64,000 nucleotides of DNA, taken from the NCBI GenBank assembly GCA_016800925.1, contig JABCPU010000083.1, positions 143,162 to 207,161 on the forward strand, read 5' to 3'. Made by a program: the position numbers and the translations under genes. This DNA comes from Suillus spraguei. Its lineage: Eukaryota > Basidiomycota > Agaricomycetes > Boletales > Suillaceae. Shown here in pieces: positions 11,313 through 24,197 of this stretch. The notes under the pieces were generated by a model. It saw only the letters and a list, made by a program, of their open reading frames with translations, ran no database searches and was not told the DNA's origin. The first letter of the stretch is position 1. Each line of letters opens with the position of its first letter.

Positions 11313-12564
11313 ATCAGTCCGGCAAAGATAACTTCCGTCGCTAACTTGAAGGTTTAACTGAATTCTGGTAAGCGGAAGCATTCCTGTCCGGTTTCTCTTG
11401 GGGGAGCAGGAGATTTAATTTTTCTGGGCATCTTGGTTTTGTGCGCGCCTTCTTTTGGTTCACCTTGTCTAGATCATTGGAGTATCGACCTTGGTTTATT
11501 ATAACCTCGAGCTATTCATCTTGCTCTTCATCTTACTCGGATCCTTCCATTTCCTATTGTTCAACTAACCACAAAAAAAATCCCTAACGTGACACCAACT
11601 TATATTCTGGCAGTGGTATGTCTCCACAAATTACTTATTATTTCACACGATAATAACGATATGTCATGACTGTAGCCAGCACGTCTTCCGAGTCTCCTCT
11701 AAGTGCATCTGCGCCCCTGGAGATTTTCCAAACACAAGCTACGTCTCTCAACTCCCCTCTTCTTCTGCTTACCCGAGAATGTCAGAAGGTTGATAAGGCT
11801 ATCCCTCATGGATCCCAAGGAGCCCCCCACTGCCTGCACCAGCATCAAGTCTTCACTCCGTCGGAATGTTCGAGCCTCCCTCACCAAGATCTCAGGTAGT
11901 CGAAAGGCTACAACACGTTCCGTAAGTGTTATAATTCTAGCGTTATAATCAGTTAAAGCATTCTCAGGCACCGAAGTTTCGGCTGGCTACTTCCCGTCGG
12001 TAACAATACTGTGACTGTCAAAATCTCTCTTGCTGACAATGTTGTTCCTAGGCACCAGAAGACAGACTTGAAAAGAAGGCATTTCAACATGATTCAGGAA
12101 TACAACACATCCTGCTCTTCGCTCGATGACAGGTCTTTTTTTTTTCAAGTACGTACCGTGTTTACCAATGCATCTCCTTCATTATAACAATCACATTCCA
12201 GGCGGATGCTACGCAATGTCCTGGCCAGTTGGGCAGTGTCGATGAACTCCCACCAATATTTCTTAACGGCACGGAAGCCAATGTTGATGCGGGTAATCAA
12301 TTTTTTTATTACTTAGTTTTATCTAGACCTGTGTGCTCTCGTCCTCCAAATGGATGGTGGCATACACATATTCGCATTAAAACACTTCTCGTTCGTCTTT
12401 TTTTATTTTATTTTATTTTTATTGAGTCGAATTGATCGTCCTTTTAGGGCCGAAGACCCTATGTTGGATGCAAACCTTTTCGCGGGGGGCTTGTCTATCG
12501 TATCTCGTTCGTCTTTCCTCGCTCCATCGCCGCTTTCGACTCAACAATAGTGAAGCGACCCGAA
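11313..12564. other. Region without a confident gene
   Basis: Possible plus-strand exons are visible: an ATG at 11808 opens a basic segment ending at a gtaagt near 11922, and further pieces with gt/ag edges run to about 12285. They do not join into a protein I recognise, and two frames look equally plausible after 12055. It may be a decayed or very divergent orphan. Confidence 0.3.
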
Positions 12565-13205
12565 CTTCCGCAACACTCAAGGGATTCACCGTTCCATCCA
12601 TACGCACTTTTCGTTCGTCTGTCTTCACTCATTCACCACTCTTAACCTGACAATATTGCACTAGACGAAGTTCAGCAATCATCCACGCCTTCACGGTGCG
12701 ATACACTTGTTCTCTCAGCTCGCCTTTTCTTACTGTTTGTCATATCTCAACTCGGCGCTCACAACGAAGCTGAACCCAATCCCAATCCCACAAGGCCTTT
12801 GAGTTCATACACTGATCAACCGGCTGTCCCTCATTCTGCCGCTCTCAACTCTACACAATCACACTCCCGCACACTGAAGTCATCCTCACGTTATCGAAAT
12901 AGTTACCATGCGGGACAAGCAGGTATGTCTCTCCTTAGTGTATTTACAATCGCCGTGGTTCAATTATTACTGTTCAGACTTTGGTTGTGGCTAGGGGGCA
13001 AATTTCAAGAAAGCAAAACGAGCGTATGAGCAACAAATCCAACGCCAAGCTCAGGCGTCATCATCAAACACTCAGCCTGCCGATGCTTCGCATCCACAAC
13101 ACCTCCTGCACCAGGTACTAGCAGTACTACAGCAGGTGCAGCAACCCCACAGTTACCACCCATCTCATGGTGGGCTCAGATCATACTTTTCCTCTGCTGT
13201 GCATA
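12565..13205 (+). CDS. Hypothetical protein with C-terminal hydrophobic WW segment (partial model)
   Basis: The best-supported exon runs from about 12665 to 12921 and reads as a Ser/Thr/Pro-rich stretch with one hydrophobic patch (ARLFLLFVISQLG). A second exon near 13000-13110 is basic and Gln-rich (FKKAKRAYEQQIQRQ), and a third near 13110-13205 ends in SWWAQIILFLCCAYPPRPDGH. This tail resembles that of Agaricomycete hypothetical proteins I have seen, but I know no function for it. Both ends of the gene are uncertain, and the frame changes between exons need intron placement that was not settled. Confidence 0.3.
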
Positions 13206-13897
13206 TCCACCACGTCCCGATGGCCATTAATACAGTTAGCATGACAGCATTTGGATATCATAGCTTCACATTTACTTTTAGTGATTTTACACTTCTTTCG
13301 TCAGATCTTTCGGTACATCAACCATATTTCCTCGTCGTGAGACTCGTACAATGGATTGGACATGTCAATGCTAATTGTTGCGAGCGAATGATGGTGCGCT
13401 ACTTGTTTTACCTTGTCTTTTCCCCCCCAACGCTCACTGCTTCACATATCCAGTTTTGTGGGCATCACTACATCCCCCAACTTATCTAGACGCATCTTCC
13501 CCAACTTTCCCCCCCAAGGTAAGTATACTACTTCAGTTCGCTGCGTTTCTAAGACATTGATGAGTTTTTTGAGGAAGGCAATACTTTCCACAACCATACA
13601 TCTACACTCGCCCTGCTTTCGCTGCAAGTAGCACTAGTAACTCTAGTATTGAAGATGAGCAGATCCCACAGCATTACGAAGGTACCTGTAGATTTTCTGC
13701 TTGGCTATTCTGATCCATAATATAGTTAGTGTCACGGCTTTGGGGCAGAGGATCTGTGTGATTATTGTCGCACAGGGGTTCACGCGCATTGGTTCCGGAT
13801 GGACGCTGACCAAATTCAGGTGTGTCTTCATTGTACTCGTCGTCCAATTGTTGTTATTCGCGTCGCTCAATGGCACAGCAAAGGTGAAGATGAAACT
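13206..13897. other. Region without a supported gene
   Basis: Only short frames without family resemblance. Some may be remaining exons of the flanking hypothetical genes. Confidence 0.4.
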
Positions 13898-14580
13898 AGG
13901 AGACCCATGCGCTCATGAGGAGGAAAAGGTGCCGGACTACAGACGTCCTTCCTGCGCATGACGAAGACGATGAGAACTCGTTCTGGACTGGTCGTAGTGG
14001 TGGCGCTGCGTCCCATGGGCGTAAAAAATCATTTGCAGTGGAGGATACGGAAGAGGACAAGTCACCTTCGCCTGCACTGTTGAAGTATCGCGTCCGTGAA
14101 CCCGTTTCACTACCTCCCTCCTGCGGAGCACCCCGGGTCCAGTCTCATGCATTATCAGTGCAGCGCTCGCGTTGACCCTGCCTGCACTCTTACTACCAAA
14201 GCTACCCCTTTCCTTCGTGCGCTACCATCCCCCTCGAATTCTAAGGCTAAGATAATATGGACTACTCGAGGCTCCTCCGATAACCCTTTCCTCGCTGGCG
14301 AGGGCGAAGCAAGCGTATCTAAGGCAAGCGGCTGGAAGAGCAGCGATGACGAACTGCCCATCGAAGAAGCACCCGAGCGTGAAAGCGCGCCAACTCCAGC
14401 ACCAGTATTTGAGGAGAAGCCAACAATAACCTATATCTTATGTCTTTCTAGTTTTTTAAAAATTATCTGCCTGCTGACCGCTTCATTAGCCGGGCCCAAA
14501 AACGACCTTCCATAACCCCCAACATCATCTTGCCCCTGAAGTTCCGCGGGATCAAACATTCCGTCCTTACATATTGTTGT
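13898..14580 (+). CDS. Hypothetical protein, Pro/Ser-rich, partial model
   Basis: The exon at about 14195-14435 reads TTKATPFLRALPSPSNSKAK, then IIWTTRGSSDNPFL, an acidic stretch, and PTPAPVFEEKPTITYI. The following piece near 14490-14570 reads GPKTTFHNPQHHLAPEVPRD. This order (FLR-PSPS, IIWTTRG..NPFL, FEEKPTITY) matches a conserved but unnamed protein type I recall from other mushroom genomes. It looks disordered and may be nuclear; no function is known to me. The upstream exon (about 13915-14160) is in another frame and the start is unknown. Confidence 0.35.
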
Positions 14581-15259
14581 AGGCCATGGGTCAAAGTCAA
14601 ATAAAAGGTCTGACATCACTCTGTCTAGTTTTCACAGGTTAGAAGGTTTGCCTCATACAGGGGCTGGTGACGAGTCTAGCCGAGGCCGCCGAAACTGAAA
14701 CTTTATGTTGTGGCGTGTTGTCCATTGACCAAAAGTAGCAATTTCTGTGCGCTGTGGCTCGTTTGGGCTTTGCCGGCTGAGTTTGAATATTCCAACTCAA
14801 TCACTTTATAAACCCGTAGTGGTTGGACTTGAACTCTTTTCCTTCCATCATCATCTATCCGCTCCAGTAGATAAATTACTTCGTATAATCACACAAATTT
14901 GTAGGTCTTGTTACGTAGATTATGCAACCATAGTGCAGCTTAAGGGTCAATAGAGAATGATCATGAGCGCGTCACACCGATGCGACTATATTGCATGGTT
15001 GCAGGTTACATGAATCGCGTCCTGTGCTTTGCCAGCGGGAAAGCGCGCCAGACCGAGGGTAAGATGATGGTCACGCCCCTGTGAAAAATCTGACAGTGTG
15101 TTCAGATCCGTATCCTAGTCATCCAATCTCAGAGTTGTCTCATCGACAATGGTGCGGCTACCTTAGTTGATTATCATATTATAATCGCTAATTAATTCCC
15201 TATCATATCCATATGTCAGTAGTCCCACATGCCACATTAACCGCAACAGGAACATCTAC
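14581..15259. other. Intergenic
   Basis: Nothing coding or structured could be supported. Confidence 0.4.
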
Positions 15260-15887
15260 TCTTATGCCCATAGAGTCACCACGCTGGTCAAGCACATGGG
15301 GGAAACGTGCAGGGTCCTTGGTCTCTGAAAGGGATGAGTATGTGAGGTCATGCATGATTGTGAATAGCTACCTCTCCGAGGATAATACACTGCAGGTACG
15401 CAGGCTCTCCCAAAAAACTTCTCCACATTTACTAATATGAAGATAAGCCCGCCCGTACTTGATGTACAAGAAGCATACTCACGCATATATCCACAAGTGC
15501 TAGTCGCGCATTTGGCAGCGTACTCCCCTTGAGATATCCCCGCGGCACGCCGAAATACAGAGGCCTCGATATACCGACCACTCGTGGCGCAAAGGCAGCA
15601 TGGGTAGCGAAATATATGTTCCTCACGATATACCGCAAATTGCGAAGGGTGTATTCTCTGCCCGTATTGGTCGGCCGGCCTATACCCCGTGAGTGACGAA
15701 CAGCTCTTAATGCGAACAAAATCTTTACCATTGAAAGGTTGTCAATTTGTCCGTTTGAGCATGGTAGTGCAATATACCATGGCGGCAAGTAAGGATTGCT
15801 ACTAGCATCTTGAGGACTTTTGGGTCGACTTTGAATTCTGGTGGTTCGAGTGAGGAGCATTCAGAATATGGAGAAGATGGTGCGGAC
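15260..15887 (-). CDS. Hypothetical protein (uncertain orphan)
   Basis: A minus-strand Met at 15887 opens an acidic Ser/Pro-rich start, then FKVDPKVLKMLVAILTCRHG. A shifted frame below it stays open to 15432 and reads GIGRPTNTGREYTLRNLRYI, then VRNIYFATHAAFAPRVVG. Composition and length suggest real coding, but the two parts need either an intron or a frame correction near 15720. I do not recognise the family. It lies immediately upstream of the Plavaka element. Confidence 0.28.
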
Positions 15888-16126
15888 ATTTCATGCGTAC
15901 AGATAGAATGTATCCTGAATTGTACATGCATCATTTATATAGTTATGCACTCATGTCAGTTCATTTTCTGCTGTCATCGGCTTTTTGGCAGCGTCGCGCC
16001 AAAAGCCTGCCATTCCGCATCGCCAAATCGCGCCATTCCATTGCCATTTTGATCGCCGAATTACAATATTCGGCTTGCATTCTCCCCTTAAATTCTCTGG
16101 TGACTTGACTTCTCGGTCATGCCTCT

Positions 16127-19100
16127 ATGTCGGCGTCCGGTTACACCTGCGTATGCAAGCGCACGTTTACGGCTCAGAACTACTTCAGTCAACATCAACA
16201 CTCATGTCCCCAAAGAAAAAAATGACTTTCTTCAGCAATATCCTCCCTCAAGGAATTCGCAAGCCGCAGGAAAAGGACGCGCACATCAAATGATGGCGTT
16301 GGGTTTGGAACGGTCAATGAATCGCCCACTCAATTGGCCAACCTGCCCGCAAACCACTTGGTATCGGGAGAAGTTAACGCGTCTCAACAGTTCAATGCGC
16401 CTGTTCCTCCACCCGATCCCTCCTCCTCTGCAGGAGGGATTGTCACTGGTGACGGTGAAGAAATAGAAGACATGAGTTTGGCACGTCGCCAACCAAGACG
16501 TCAGAATCGCCAAATGCCAAAGCAATTCAGGGACGTACTTCCTGTTCCTCCCCCTACTGTGCCAGCGGGAGTCCGCGAGCTACCTCCGGCATCTGTTGGT
16601 GAAGTCATCACGTCCAATGAAAGCTCAGCCTTGCCGCGTATTGTATTCCGCACGACCCCCAATATATTTGGGCTAGTACGTCAGTACTTCTCCTCCACAC
16701 CGCCATCCCATGATCCGGAGGAGTATGTCACTATCACAGACCTCTCCTCTATCCCTGGCAGTCCTCCAGTCAATGAAGTTTCAAACCCACCCGACTCTCA
16801 GTACCATCCCTATCCAAACCGATCTTCGTTCGAACTTGGTGACTGGTACTGGAACCAGGGGGTGCAAAAGTCTCAAGGGGACTTCGTGAAACTAATTGAA
16901 ATTTTGGGCGACAGTGCCTTCAGCTGTGGTGACGTAAGATCTACGCAGTGGAAGAAGGTCAACTCCCAATTGGGTCTCAATGAGTATGACGAGGAGGATG
17001 GGGTTGAATGGGAAGATGAAGACGCTGGTTGGAAACGAACGCCAGTGTCCATCAACGTGCCCTTTTCCCGTACCACCGACACACCAGGGCCTCGGGTCTA
17101 CCAAGCCGCTGATTTATACCATCGGTCACTTGTGTCTGTTATACGGGAAAAAATTGCCAACGCTCGAGATAGTAAGCTTTTCCATTATGAGCCGTACGAG
17201 CTACGTTGGCATCCTCCTCACCTTGATGATGAAGTCCCCATATATGGAGACTTGTACACGTGCCCGGCTTTTCATGAAGCTCATGGCAAACTCCAAGAAT
17301 TGCCCAGGGAACCTGGTTGTAATTTGCCCCGAGTCGTGGCTGGTCTGATGTTCTGGTCTGACGCCACGCAACTGACTTCGTTTGGCAATGCCAAGCTATG
17401 GCCTACTTACATGTACTTCGGCAACGAGTCCAAGTACCGCCGTTGCAAGCCATCTTGCAACTTGAGCAATCACGTCGCATACTTCGAAACGGTACGCTTT
17501 GTCACAATGTTCTAGTACTGGTTGCCTAACTTTGCACTATCAGCTCCCCGACTCGTTCAAGGATTTCACGGGCGGCAAAGGCATGAACCCCGAGTGTGCA
17601 ACTCACTGCCACAGGGAATTATTTCATGAGCAATGGAAAATACTGTTGGACGATGAATTTCTGGAGGCGTACGAGCATGGTATCGTCATTCATTGCTGTG
17701 ATGGTATCACACGAAGATTCTATCCTAGGATCTTTACATATTCAGCAGATTATCCTGAAAAGTACGTGGACTTTTCATGCTCTTCACAGTCAATTCTAAT
17801 TACAACAGAGTGCTTATAGCTACTGTTCGAAATCTTGGAGGCTGTCCATGCCCCCGCTGCCTTATACCTAAGGAGCGCATACAGAATATGGGGATGCCTC
17901 GGGATAGGCAACAGTGCGAGACTCTGGTTCGTAATGACAAGAGAAGACTTCTTCAAGTAAGCACTGCTCGTTCATTGATCTACGAACAGAACTTGGGGGT
18001 CGGGAGCGCAGCCGTGGAGCGTATTCTGAAATCACAGTCTTGGGTGCCTACACTGGTGAGGCTTGAGCGTCCATCACCGCCAATTGCTAACTAGCCCATA
18101 GAACTCATTCTCAGATCGCCTTGGTCCACTGGGATTCAATATTTTCTGCACGCTTGTAGTTGATCTCTTGCACGAGTTTGAGCTCGGCGTTTGGAAGATG
18201 CTTTTCATTCATTTGTTGCGAATTGTCCGGCGCATGACAAAGGTCTTATTCACGAATTGGATCGGAGGTATGTGATTTGATTGGGTCACACATTTAGCTG
18301 ACTTCCCCATCACAAGATACAGACAAATTCCTACGTTCGGCTCAGGACTATACGAAAATTTTCAGCCAACTCTTCGGATATGACACGCATGGCGGCTCGA
18401 AACTTCGAAGACCTTCTCCAGGTATGGCATCTTCATTGAAGTCAGGATGGGACACTGACGCGATCTAAGTGCTCTATCCCTGTTTTCACGATCTTCTCCC
18501 CGAACCGCACAATCGGGTTGTTCTGCAGCTGCTATTTACTATGTCACATTGGCACGGACTAGCCAAGCTCCGCATGCATTCTGAATTGACCTTAGAAATT
18601 ATGGACGAGGTCACTTCCGCTGTTGGTAGACAGTTTCGCGCCTTCAAAGCTACAGTTTGCTCATCTTTCGAGACACACGAGCTTCGCCAGGAAGTCGAAG
18701 CTCGTGCACGCCGTGCCGCAAACCACACAGCAAAACAGGCGGGAGCGCAGAAGGGCAAGGGACGCGCTCGCAACTTAGAACAACAAGAGATGCTGGGGTC
18801 GCAAATATCACCCGATAATGTGCGGCGTATAAAGGTATTCAACTTCCAAACATACAAATTTCACGCTTTGGGGGACTACGTGTCTACAATCCGTCAGTAT
18901 GGTACAACTGATTCGTACAGTACTGAACTGGTCCGTCGTATGACAATTAATCTCTGTACTTGACTCACTAACTGCTGCAGGGTGAACTCGAGCACCGTTC
19001 CCCTAAGGGCAGATATCGTCGCACGGACCAAAGATCATTTGTCAAACAGCTGACCCGGATCGAGCATCGTCAGGCTCGGATTCGTCGTCTCGGTGACAAA

Positions 19101-20266
19101 GTTGTACATCGTCCTCACATTGAAATTGCCAATTTAGCGCGAAGCCCACACGTCCACCACCACATTGGCAGCACACAGAAGCACCCTGTGCACATAGGAA
19201 CTTACTTACGCACCCACGAAGGTGATCCGGCGCTCAAGGTTAGTTTAATTATACTTACCTCCACACGCTCTAACAATGCTTCGCAGGATTTTGTTCCCAA
19301 GCTTAAGGATTATCTGTCACGTCGAATTCAAAAGTCGAAAGGTATATCGTCTTTGGGAGAAGATTACACCACCAATACAATTATCCTTAAGGACGATCGT
19401 ATGTATCGACACAACATCGCTAGGTTCAACTACACCACCTACGACGTTCGCAGAGCTCAAGATGTCCTCAACCCACGAACGTCCCACTGCAATATCATGG
19501 CTCTCAGCGCCAACGATACTGAACATAGAGGCCATAGATTCACCTACGGTAAGGTACTGGGGATATATCATGTTAATGTCATTCACGTCGGAAGCGGCAT
19601 GACCGACTACACTCCACAACGAATGGAGTTTCTATGGGTTCGTTGGTACCAGCCTGTGTCACAAGTATCCTCCTGGGAATCCTCGACCTTAGATCGAGTG
19701 AAATTTCCGCCCCTGAACGACGAACACTCATTCGATTTCGTTGATCCGAGGACGTCCTAAGGGGCTGCCATATCATACCTTGTTTCGCGAAGCGAAGGAG
19801 ACATCCGACGGATTAGGGGTGTCCGCATGTGCTGAGGACAAGAGTGATTGGTTTGAATATTATGTGAACCGGTGAGTGGGCTCAGGGAACATTGCATAAA
19901 CAACTAATAATGAGCTTGTAAATTCAGCTTCGTTGACCGCACATGCTTATGCGCTTCCACTTCGGTCTGGGAGTGGGGCATGTATATTCTCATTATCGTT
20001 CTATGCAGGCCGAAGTGCAAGAAGACAATGCAGTACGGGCCGGTCATACTCTACATGGTCAATACACAACAAATGACACCATCGATGAAGACGCAGATGA
20101 AGATGAAGATGAAGATGAAGAAGCAGATGAAGATGAAGAAGCAGATGAAGATGAAGATGAAGATGACAGTACCGATGGTGAACTAACCCTTGAGCAACGT
20201 TTTAGTTCTAGCGACGAGTCGCTGTCATCTCAGTTTGGTCAAATTATGGTAGCGATTTTGAAGTAG
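16127..20266 (+). mobile_element. Plavaka-type DNA transposon, probably inactive (ends not defined)
   Basis: The extent given is that of the transposase gene. The true ends must lie outside it, but no convincing terminal inverted repeat or target-site duplication could be found by eye in 15.9-16.1 kb or 20.3-20.5 kb. Confidence 0.75.
16127..20266 (+). CDS. Plavaka transposase, multi-exon, interrupted
   Basis: Plavaka transposases mobilise large DNA transposons in Agaricomycetes. The protein starts at 16127 with a zinc finger (CVCKRTFTAQNYFSQHQHSC), followed by a disordered Pro-rich linker. The family core starts near 16830 with SFELGDWYWNQG and continues with PGPRVYQAADLYHRS, MFWSDATQLTSFG..KLWPTYMYFGN, CPCPRCLIPK, HEFELGVWK, LFTMSHWHGLAKLRMHS, FHALGDYVSTIRQYGTTDSYS and FGLGVGHVYSH. 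It ends in an Asp/Glu tract and a stop at 20266. An in-frame TGA at 16223-16225 replaces the CGA (Arg) that I expect after PQRKK. One-base losses shift the frame near 18229, 18346, 19750 and 19806. Catalytic residues were not assigned. Confidence 0.85.
20088..20168. repeat. GATGAA microsatellite at the transposase C-terminus
   Basis: About 80 bp of gatgaagatgaa units with inserted gaagcagatgaa copies encode an Asp/Glu run with periodic Ala. Such a tract is prone to length change by slippage. Confidence 0.85.
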
Positions 20267-20482
20267 ATTAAAAAATTAAAGGCGCTTCCTCGACACACGC
20301 AATTGGGGTCCCATCGCGACGGCACACATAATACCCGCTCAGGACCGCCAGATGGCACTGCGATGGTGCAACGGCTTAATGTGATATATGCACGTAATAA
20401 GGTGAACGCCATGATGGCGGGCGGATAGTTGTCGAGTCTGTAAATACTTCTAAAGAGTTGTCGTCTTGAAATCTAACAAACA

Positions 20483-22623
20483 ATGTCTTTCCTCTCAGAC
20501 AACCAGCAATACCACGCAAATCTGAGTGCGCCAGCTCGAGATGTTGTATGCTACATGTACTGGAGCCACCTGGATTCAGTACTGCCGTATTATGTGCGTT
20601 TTTTCTACCTTGCCTTCTAGACCATTAACTCAAGTGTTTCTTCAGGGACCTCTCTCGGGCTCATCGGATGTAATGCCCTTTGTTGGGTACACCACGGTCG
20701 GGCTGCAGCCAACGCTATACCCGATTTATGTCAGTACTGTTATTCGTTGATGTTTTTTTTGGCGTCTTACTCCAGCCTGCAGTGTCCACTCTCATATCTC
20801 GAAGCCGTGTGTCGTCATCTTGGACATCTTTGTAGGTGTTATATACTGATCGGCTCTACAGATAAGGCATCGCATCACATTGTCCGCGTATTTGCAGACC
20901 GGATTCATCCATATTTCGGTATTCGAGGCAGATCAAAGCACCGACGTCCCGATCTACACCTTGGTGGTCAGTTGAATTTGAACCATCCCTCGACATCCCG
21001 CTAATTAGCCTTGTAGGGCGCCCTTCCTTCCGCAATCATAGACTTGCCTCCTAGGTGGACCAGGCAGGGTCACAACACGAAAACTCACATCGTTTACGAT
21101 TGCTGCGTAAGTCACCTTGCAAATCTGGTTCTATGTCTCTTGACATTATCATAGGCTCCATCCAATTGTCAAACTATCATTTTTTGGGCCGAACATCCAT
21201 TGGGGTACAACATGCATACCTTGCAAGTTTCTGGACCACAAGATATATCAGATGTTTATTCTTCCGTTTCGCCAAACGATTCTTCGCTCCTGGATTCCTG
21301 GGTCATGTCTGATCTCAACACGGTGTCAGAAGGCAATAGTGATGTTAGCGCCCATGAGAGCTATAGCTACCACTATTCTGCTCATTCTGTGTCTCAGGCT
21401 GAAAACGAATCGCATGTCAGCGACGAATTGCATCATGCCAACGACGTGCATCATGCCATCGACGTGCCTCCTCCCGCACCCAAGAACACCGCCTCCCTGA
21501 AGGCTATCATGATAGCATACCCGAAGTGGCGGTTGGTCCTGGCTTACCTGCGACTTTTGATGAGAGTTGCAATTCTCAAGGGGGAGTCTGAGAACCCTCA
21601 TCTCATCACCAGAACTTCGCTTACCACGAAAAACACGTTCATCGCCGACCTCTTTGCTCAGAGCCTCGTTCAGGCAAATACAACTTCGCAGGAGTTGGAA
21701 ACGGGTCAGAACTTCATTCATGTAACATACTCTGTTTATACTGATTACTTTCCAGTGATATCTACTAAGACGGCAAGGTCATAAGTGAGCGCGAAGTCTT
21801 GTGTCTGGTGAGTATGTTTGCTCTTCATTTTTGATATTTGTCTTACCTCGAATAGACCATCTCGTGGTTGTCCGAATTCATTCGTGACACTAAGCACACG
21901 ATGTTAGAGGCCATCAATCATCCTCAGGCCGGCTTTGGGCTCCGCGACATTTTTGGTGTCGCACTTAAAGCTAGGCTCGAGTTTTTGTTAGACCACTTCT
22001 TGCCACCACATTCCGCCCTCCTTCCAATTGAAGTGAGTGTTTTGAATTAACTTGTCGTGTAAAATTAATTATACTACACAGCAAAACGGAATAGTATGGT
22101 TCCTTCACACAAAGTTGGCTAAAGCACTCCTCTGGCACGTCGTTTTTAGGGTTACCAGATTGAATGGTGTTCGAGTTCGCTCGACTCCCAGTGTACCACT
22201 GGTCGTGGCCAATCTTGCGCCTGATACGTTTAAAAATGCCCCCAGCCTACCGTCTCACACCCTCGCCTTTGTGGAGTCTTTTGTGAGTGTGTACTCTACG
22301 CGCTTCCCATTTCTAAAATGTCTTATTGCATTAGTGTTACACTGCGCTGGTTCGACTGCTGAAGGACGTCGTGGAACAGCTCCCCAATACCACACTCATG
22401 CGGGCCTATCCAACTCCCCGTGAAATTCACAACCAAGGCATTGAGACGATCGACATGCTATTGCAACAGCATGACGACCCAGGACTAGCTTCGCTTCAAA
22501 CCTACATGCTCCATTTGTGTAAACTTGCGTGAGTTCGCATTCTAAGAGATCATTTCTATGCCACTAGCTAACGAATGTGTGTCGTGTAGCGTGGATGATG
22601 TTGAACGCGTTGTCCGCCAGTAA
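20483..22623 (+). CDS. Hypothetical protein, accessory, many exons
   Basis: I do not recognise this family. An ATG at 20483 starts a protein reading ARDVVCYMYWSHLDSVLPYY, with later exons GPLSGSSDVMPFVGYTT, LSAYLQTGFIHISVFEADQS, LPSAIIDLPPRWTRQGHN and a Ser/His-rich acidic linker (21330-21480). A helical region follows (AIMIAYPKWRLVLAYLRLLM, WLSEFIRDTKHTMLEA, ARLEFLLDHFLPPHSALLP), ending with VDDVERVVRQ and a stop at 22621-22623. Introns are 50-70 bp with gt/ag edges. No membrane segment or catalytic motif was seen. It follows the Plavaka element directly, in the same orientation. Confidence 0.5.
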
Positions 22624-22847
22624 ATTTGCTTTCCATATCTTGTCCTTGCCTGCTCTAACATGTACCACTTGTATTTGCTATTTGCGATATCACTCGTTGC
22701 TGTGTTTCCGTAACCTGCATGTGCCATCTACACACCATTGAGGCCGATCAATAGTGCCCCGTCTTGCGGTAAGCTCTGAGGAAACTTGTCTAAAATACAT
22801 TTATTCATTTCCGCCATCGTGTCTACAACTCGGCGGATTACAAAGCT

Positions 22848-24197
22848 ATGGCGGATGATGGCGATCAAACTTTAAAAAGCTACAAAGAGGCAAATGAATG
22901 GTAGGTCATCATTAAGCGATCGTGTGAATATCCTTTGAGCCTCTTGCTACCCACCAGCTTCAACATGTTGAGGATCAGGCCCATCCCAGCCTGCTACCCT
23001 ACGTTCGTTGTTCCCTGAAAGACCAATTGTTCGGAATTGGATATGACGACAATGCTCTGGCATTTTGGCTTCAAAAATATGGCTCCGAAGTTGTCAGTGC
23101 GCCTACGTATTTTTATTTTTATTTTCTCATAATTTCACTTCCAGCTTTCAGATTCCCTCTTTATCACAACTGCTGTGCTGTTTGGATTAGTCGACTCGCA
23201 TGATCTTTCGGGTCTCCTTGAAGTAGTCTTTGAGGAGGTCAAGACGCAAACACCTCTCCAGCAAGAAGAGAACTGCTCGGCATTTCTTCAGCGAGGAGGG
23301 CGTTGTTTTATGGAGCAGAGGATGTATCGCGCTCAAATAGAAGTGTCATTGTTCAGTAAAGCTATTGCGAACTTGTGCGAAGAGCTGAACACTAGAAGTC
23401 AGCCAGGTGAACTACATCGTTGAAATAATTAGGTCCAATACTCAACTTATTCATAGTTTCGTGGCGTTTTGGCCCAAATTTGACGCTCCTCGCAGTAAAC
23501 GCTATTGGGCATATGGGAACATGCCCACCTCCTCACTCGCTCAATTTCAAGTGCTTCGGACCTACAAAAGCCATGGAGAAGGCCGCTCATGACAAATGTC
23601 ATGCCTGGCTTCGCGCGACATCTCAATCTCAGGACACTACGCAAGTTGCTTGTAATCCCAGTACACCCCCCAAGACTTTTCGTCATTGGGAATCCCTCCT
23701 AAGGGTAAGTGTATACTATATTACGAGTGTCGTGGTGTTCTGACGCTGAACAGCGTGATGACCAAATTTTCTCCCTGCCTTGTTTGATGAAATCATGGGT
23801 CGATAATACTACATATCGTGCATACATAAGCGCATCTTGTGCAGAAACCAACGAGCCTCTACGTATCGACAACAAACAGAGGTTCACCCGAAAGGAATAC
23901 AAATCGTTGGATGCGCTCATGTCTATTTTCCATATTCTGGACTTGAAGACGCAACGAGCACAGGCCGAAGCAGATATGTTTTCTGAAGCCATTGAACGCA
24001 CTGCTGAAATCGAGTTCACTGATGATGGTATGCTTGTAGCTTTGTTTCAATTTTATAATACTAAGATGATTATAGGTTTGTCTTCGGGTTCGGGAACTAC
24101 TACGACATATGACTCGCGTTTGCCTGATGATTGGTTTGATGATTGGTTTTCGAGCTCATCTGCACCTTCTAATGCTTCCGACTCTGACATGTTGTGA
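22848..24197 (+). CDS. Hypothetical protein, accessory Agaricomycete orphan
   Basis: An ATG at 22848 opens MADDGDQTLKSYKEANEW. Later exons read HPSLLPYVRCSLKDQLFGIG, FITTAVLFGLVDSHDLSGLL, SLFSKAIANLCEELNTRSQ, AFWPKFDAPRSKRYWA, KTFRHWESLLR and KEYKSLDALMSIFHILDLKT. The end is acidic and Ser-rich (PDDWFDDWFSSS), with the stop at 24195-24197. It is soluble and mainly helical, and its function is unknown to me. I recall similar proteins in other mushrooms as unnamed multicopy genes. Near 23490 the frame after the start of the AFWPKF exon shifts by one base, so that exon boundary is unsure. It is the second of two same-strand orphans downstream of Plavaka. Confidence 0.5.

Noticed and set aside
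16055..16074. Short palindrome (gccgaa ... ttcggc) upstream of Plavaka
   Set aside because: Arms of only 6 bp; too short to call a transposon end or regulatory site without a matching copy downstream.
18486..18857. 123-codon minus-strand frame
   Set aside because: Antisense to conserved Plavaka coding sequence.
15960..20480. Possible terminal inverted repeats of Plavaka
   Set aside because: Several gccat/ggcg words occur on both sides, but no aligned inverted pair with flanking duplication could be found.
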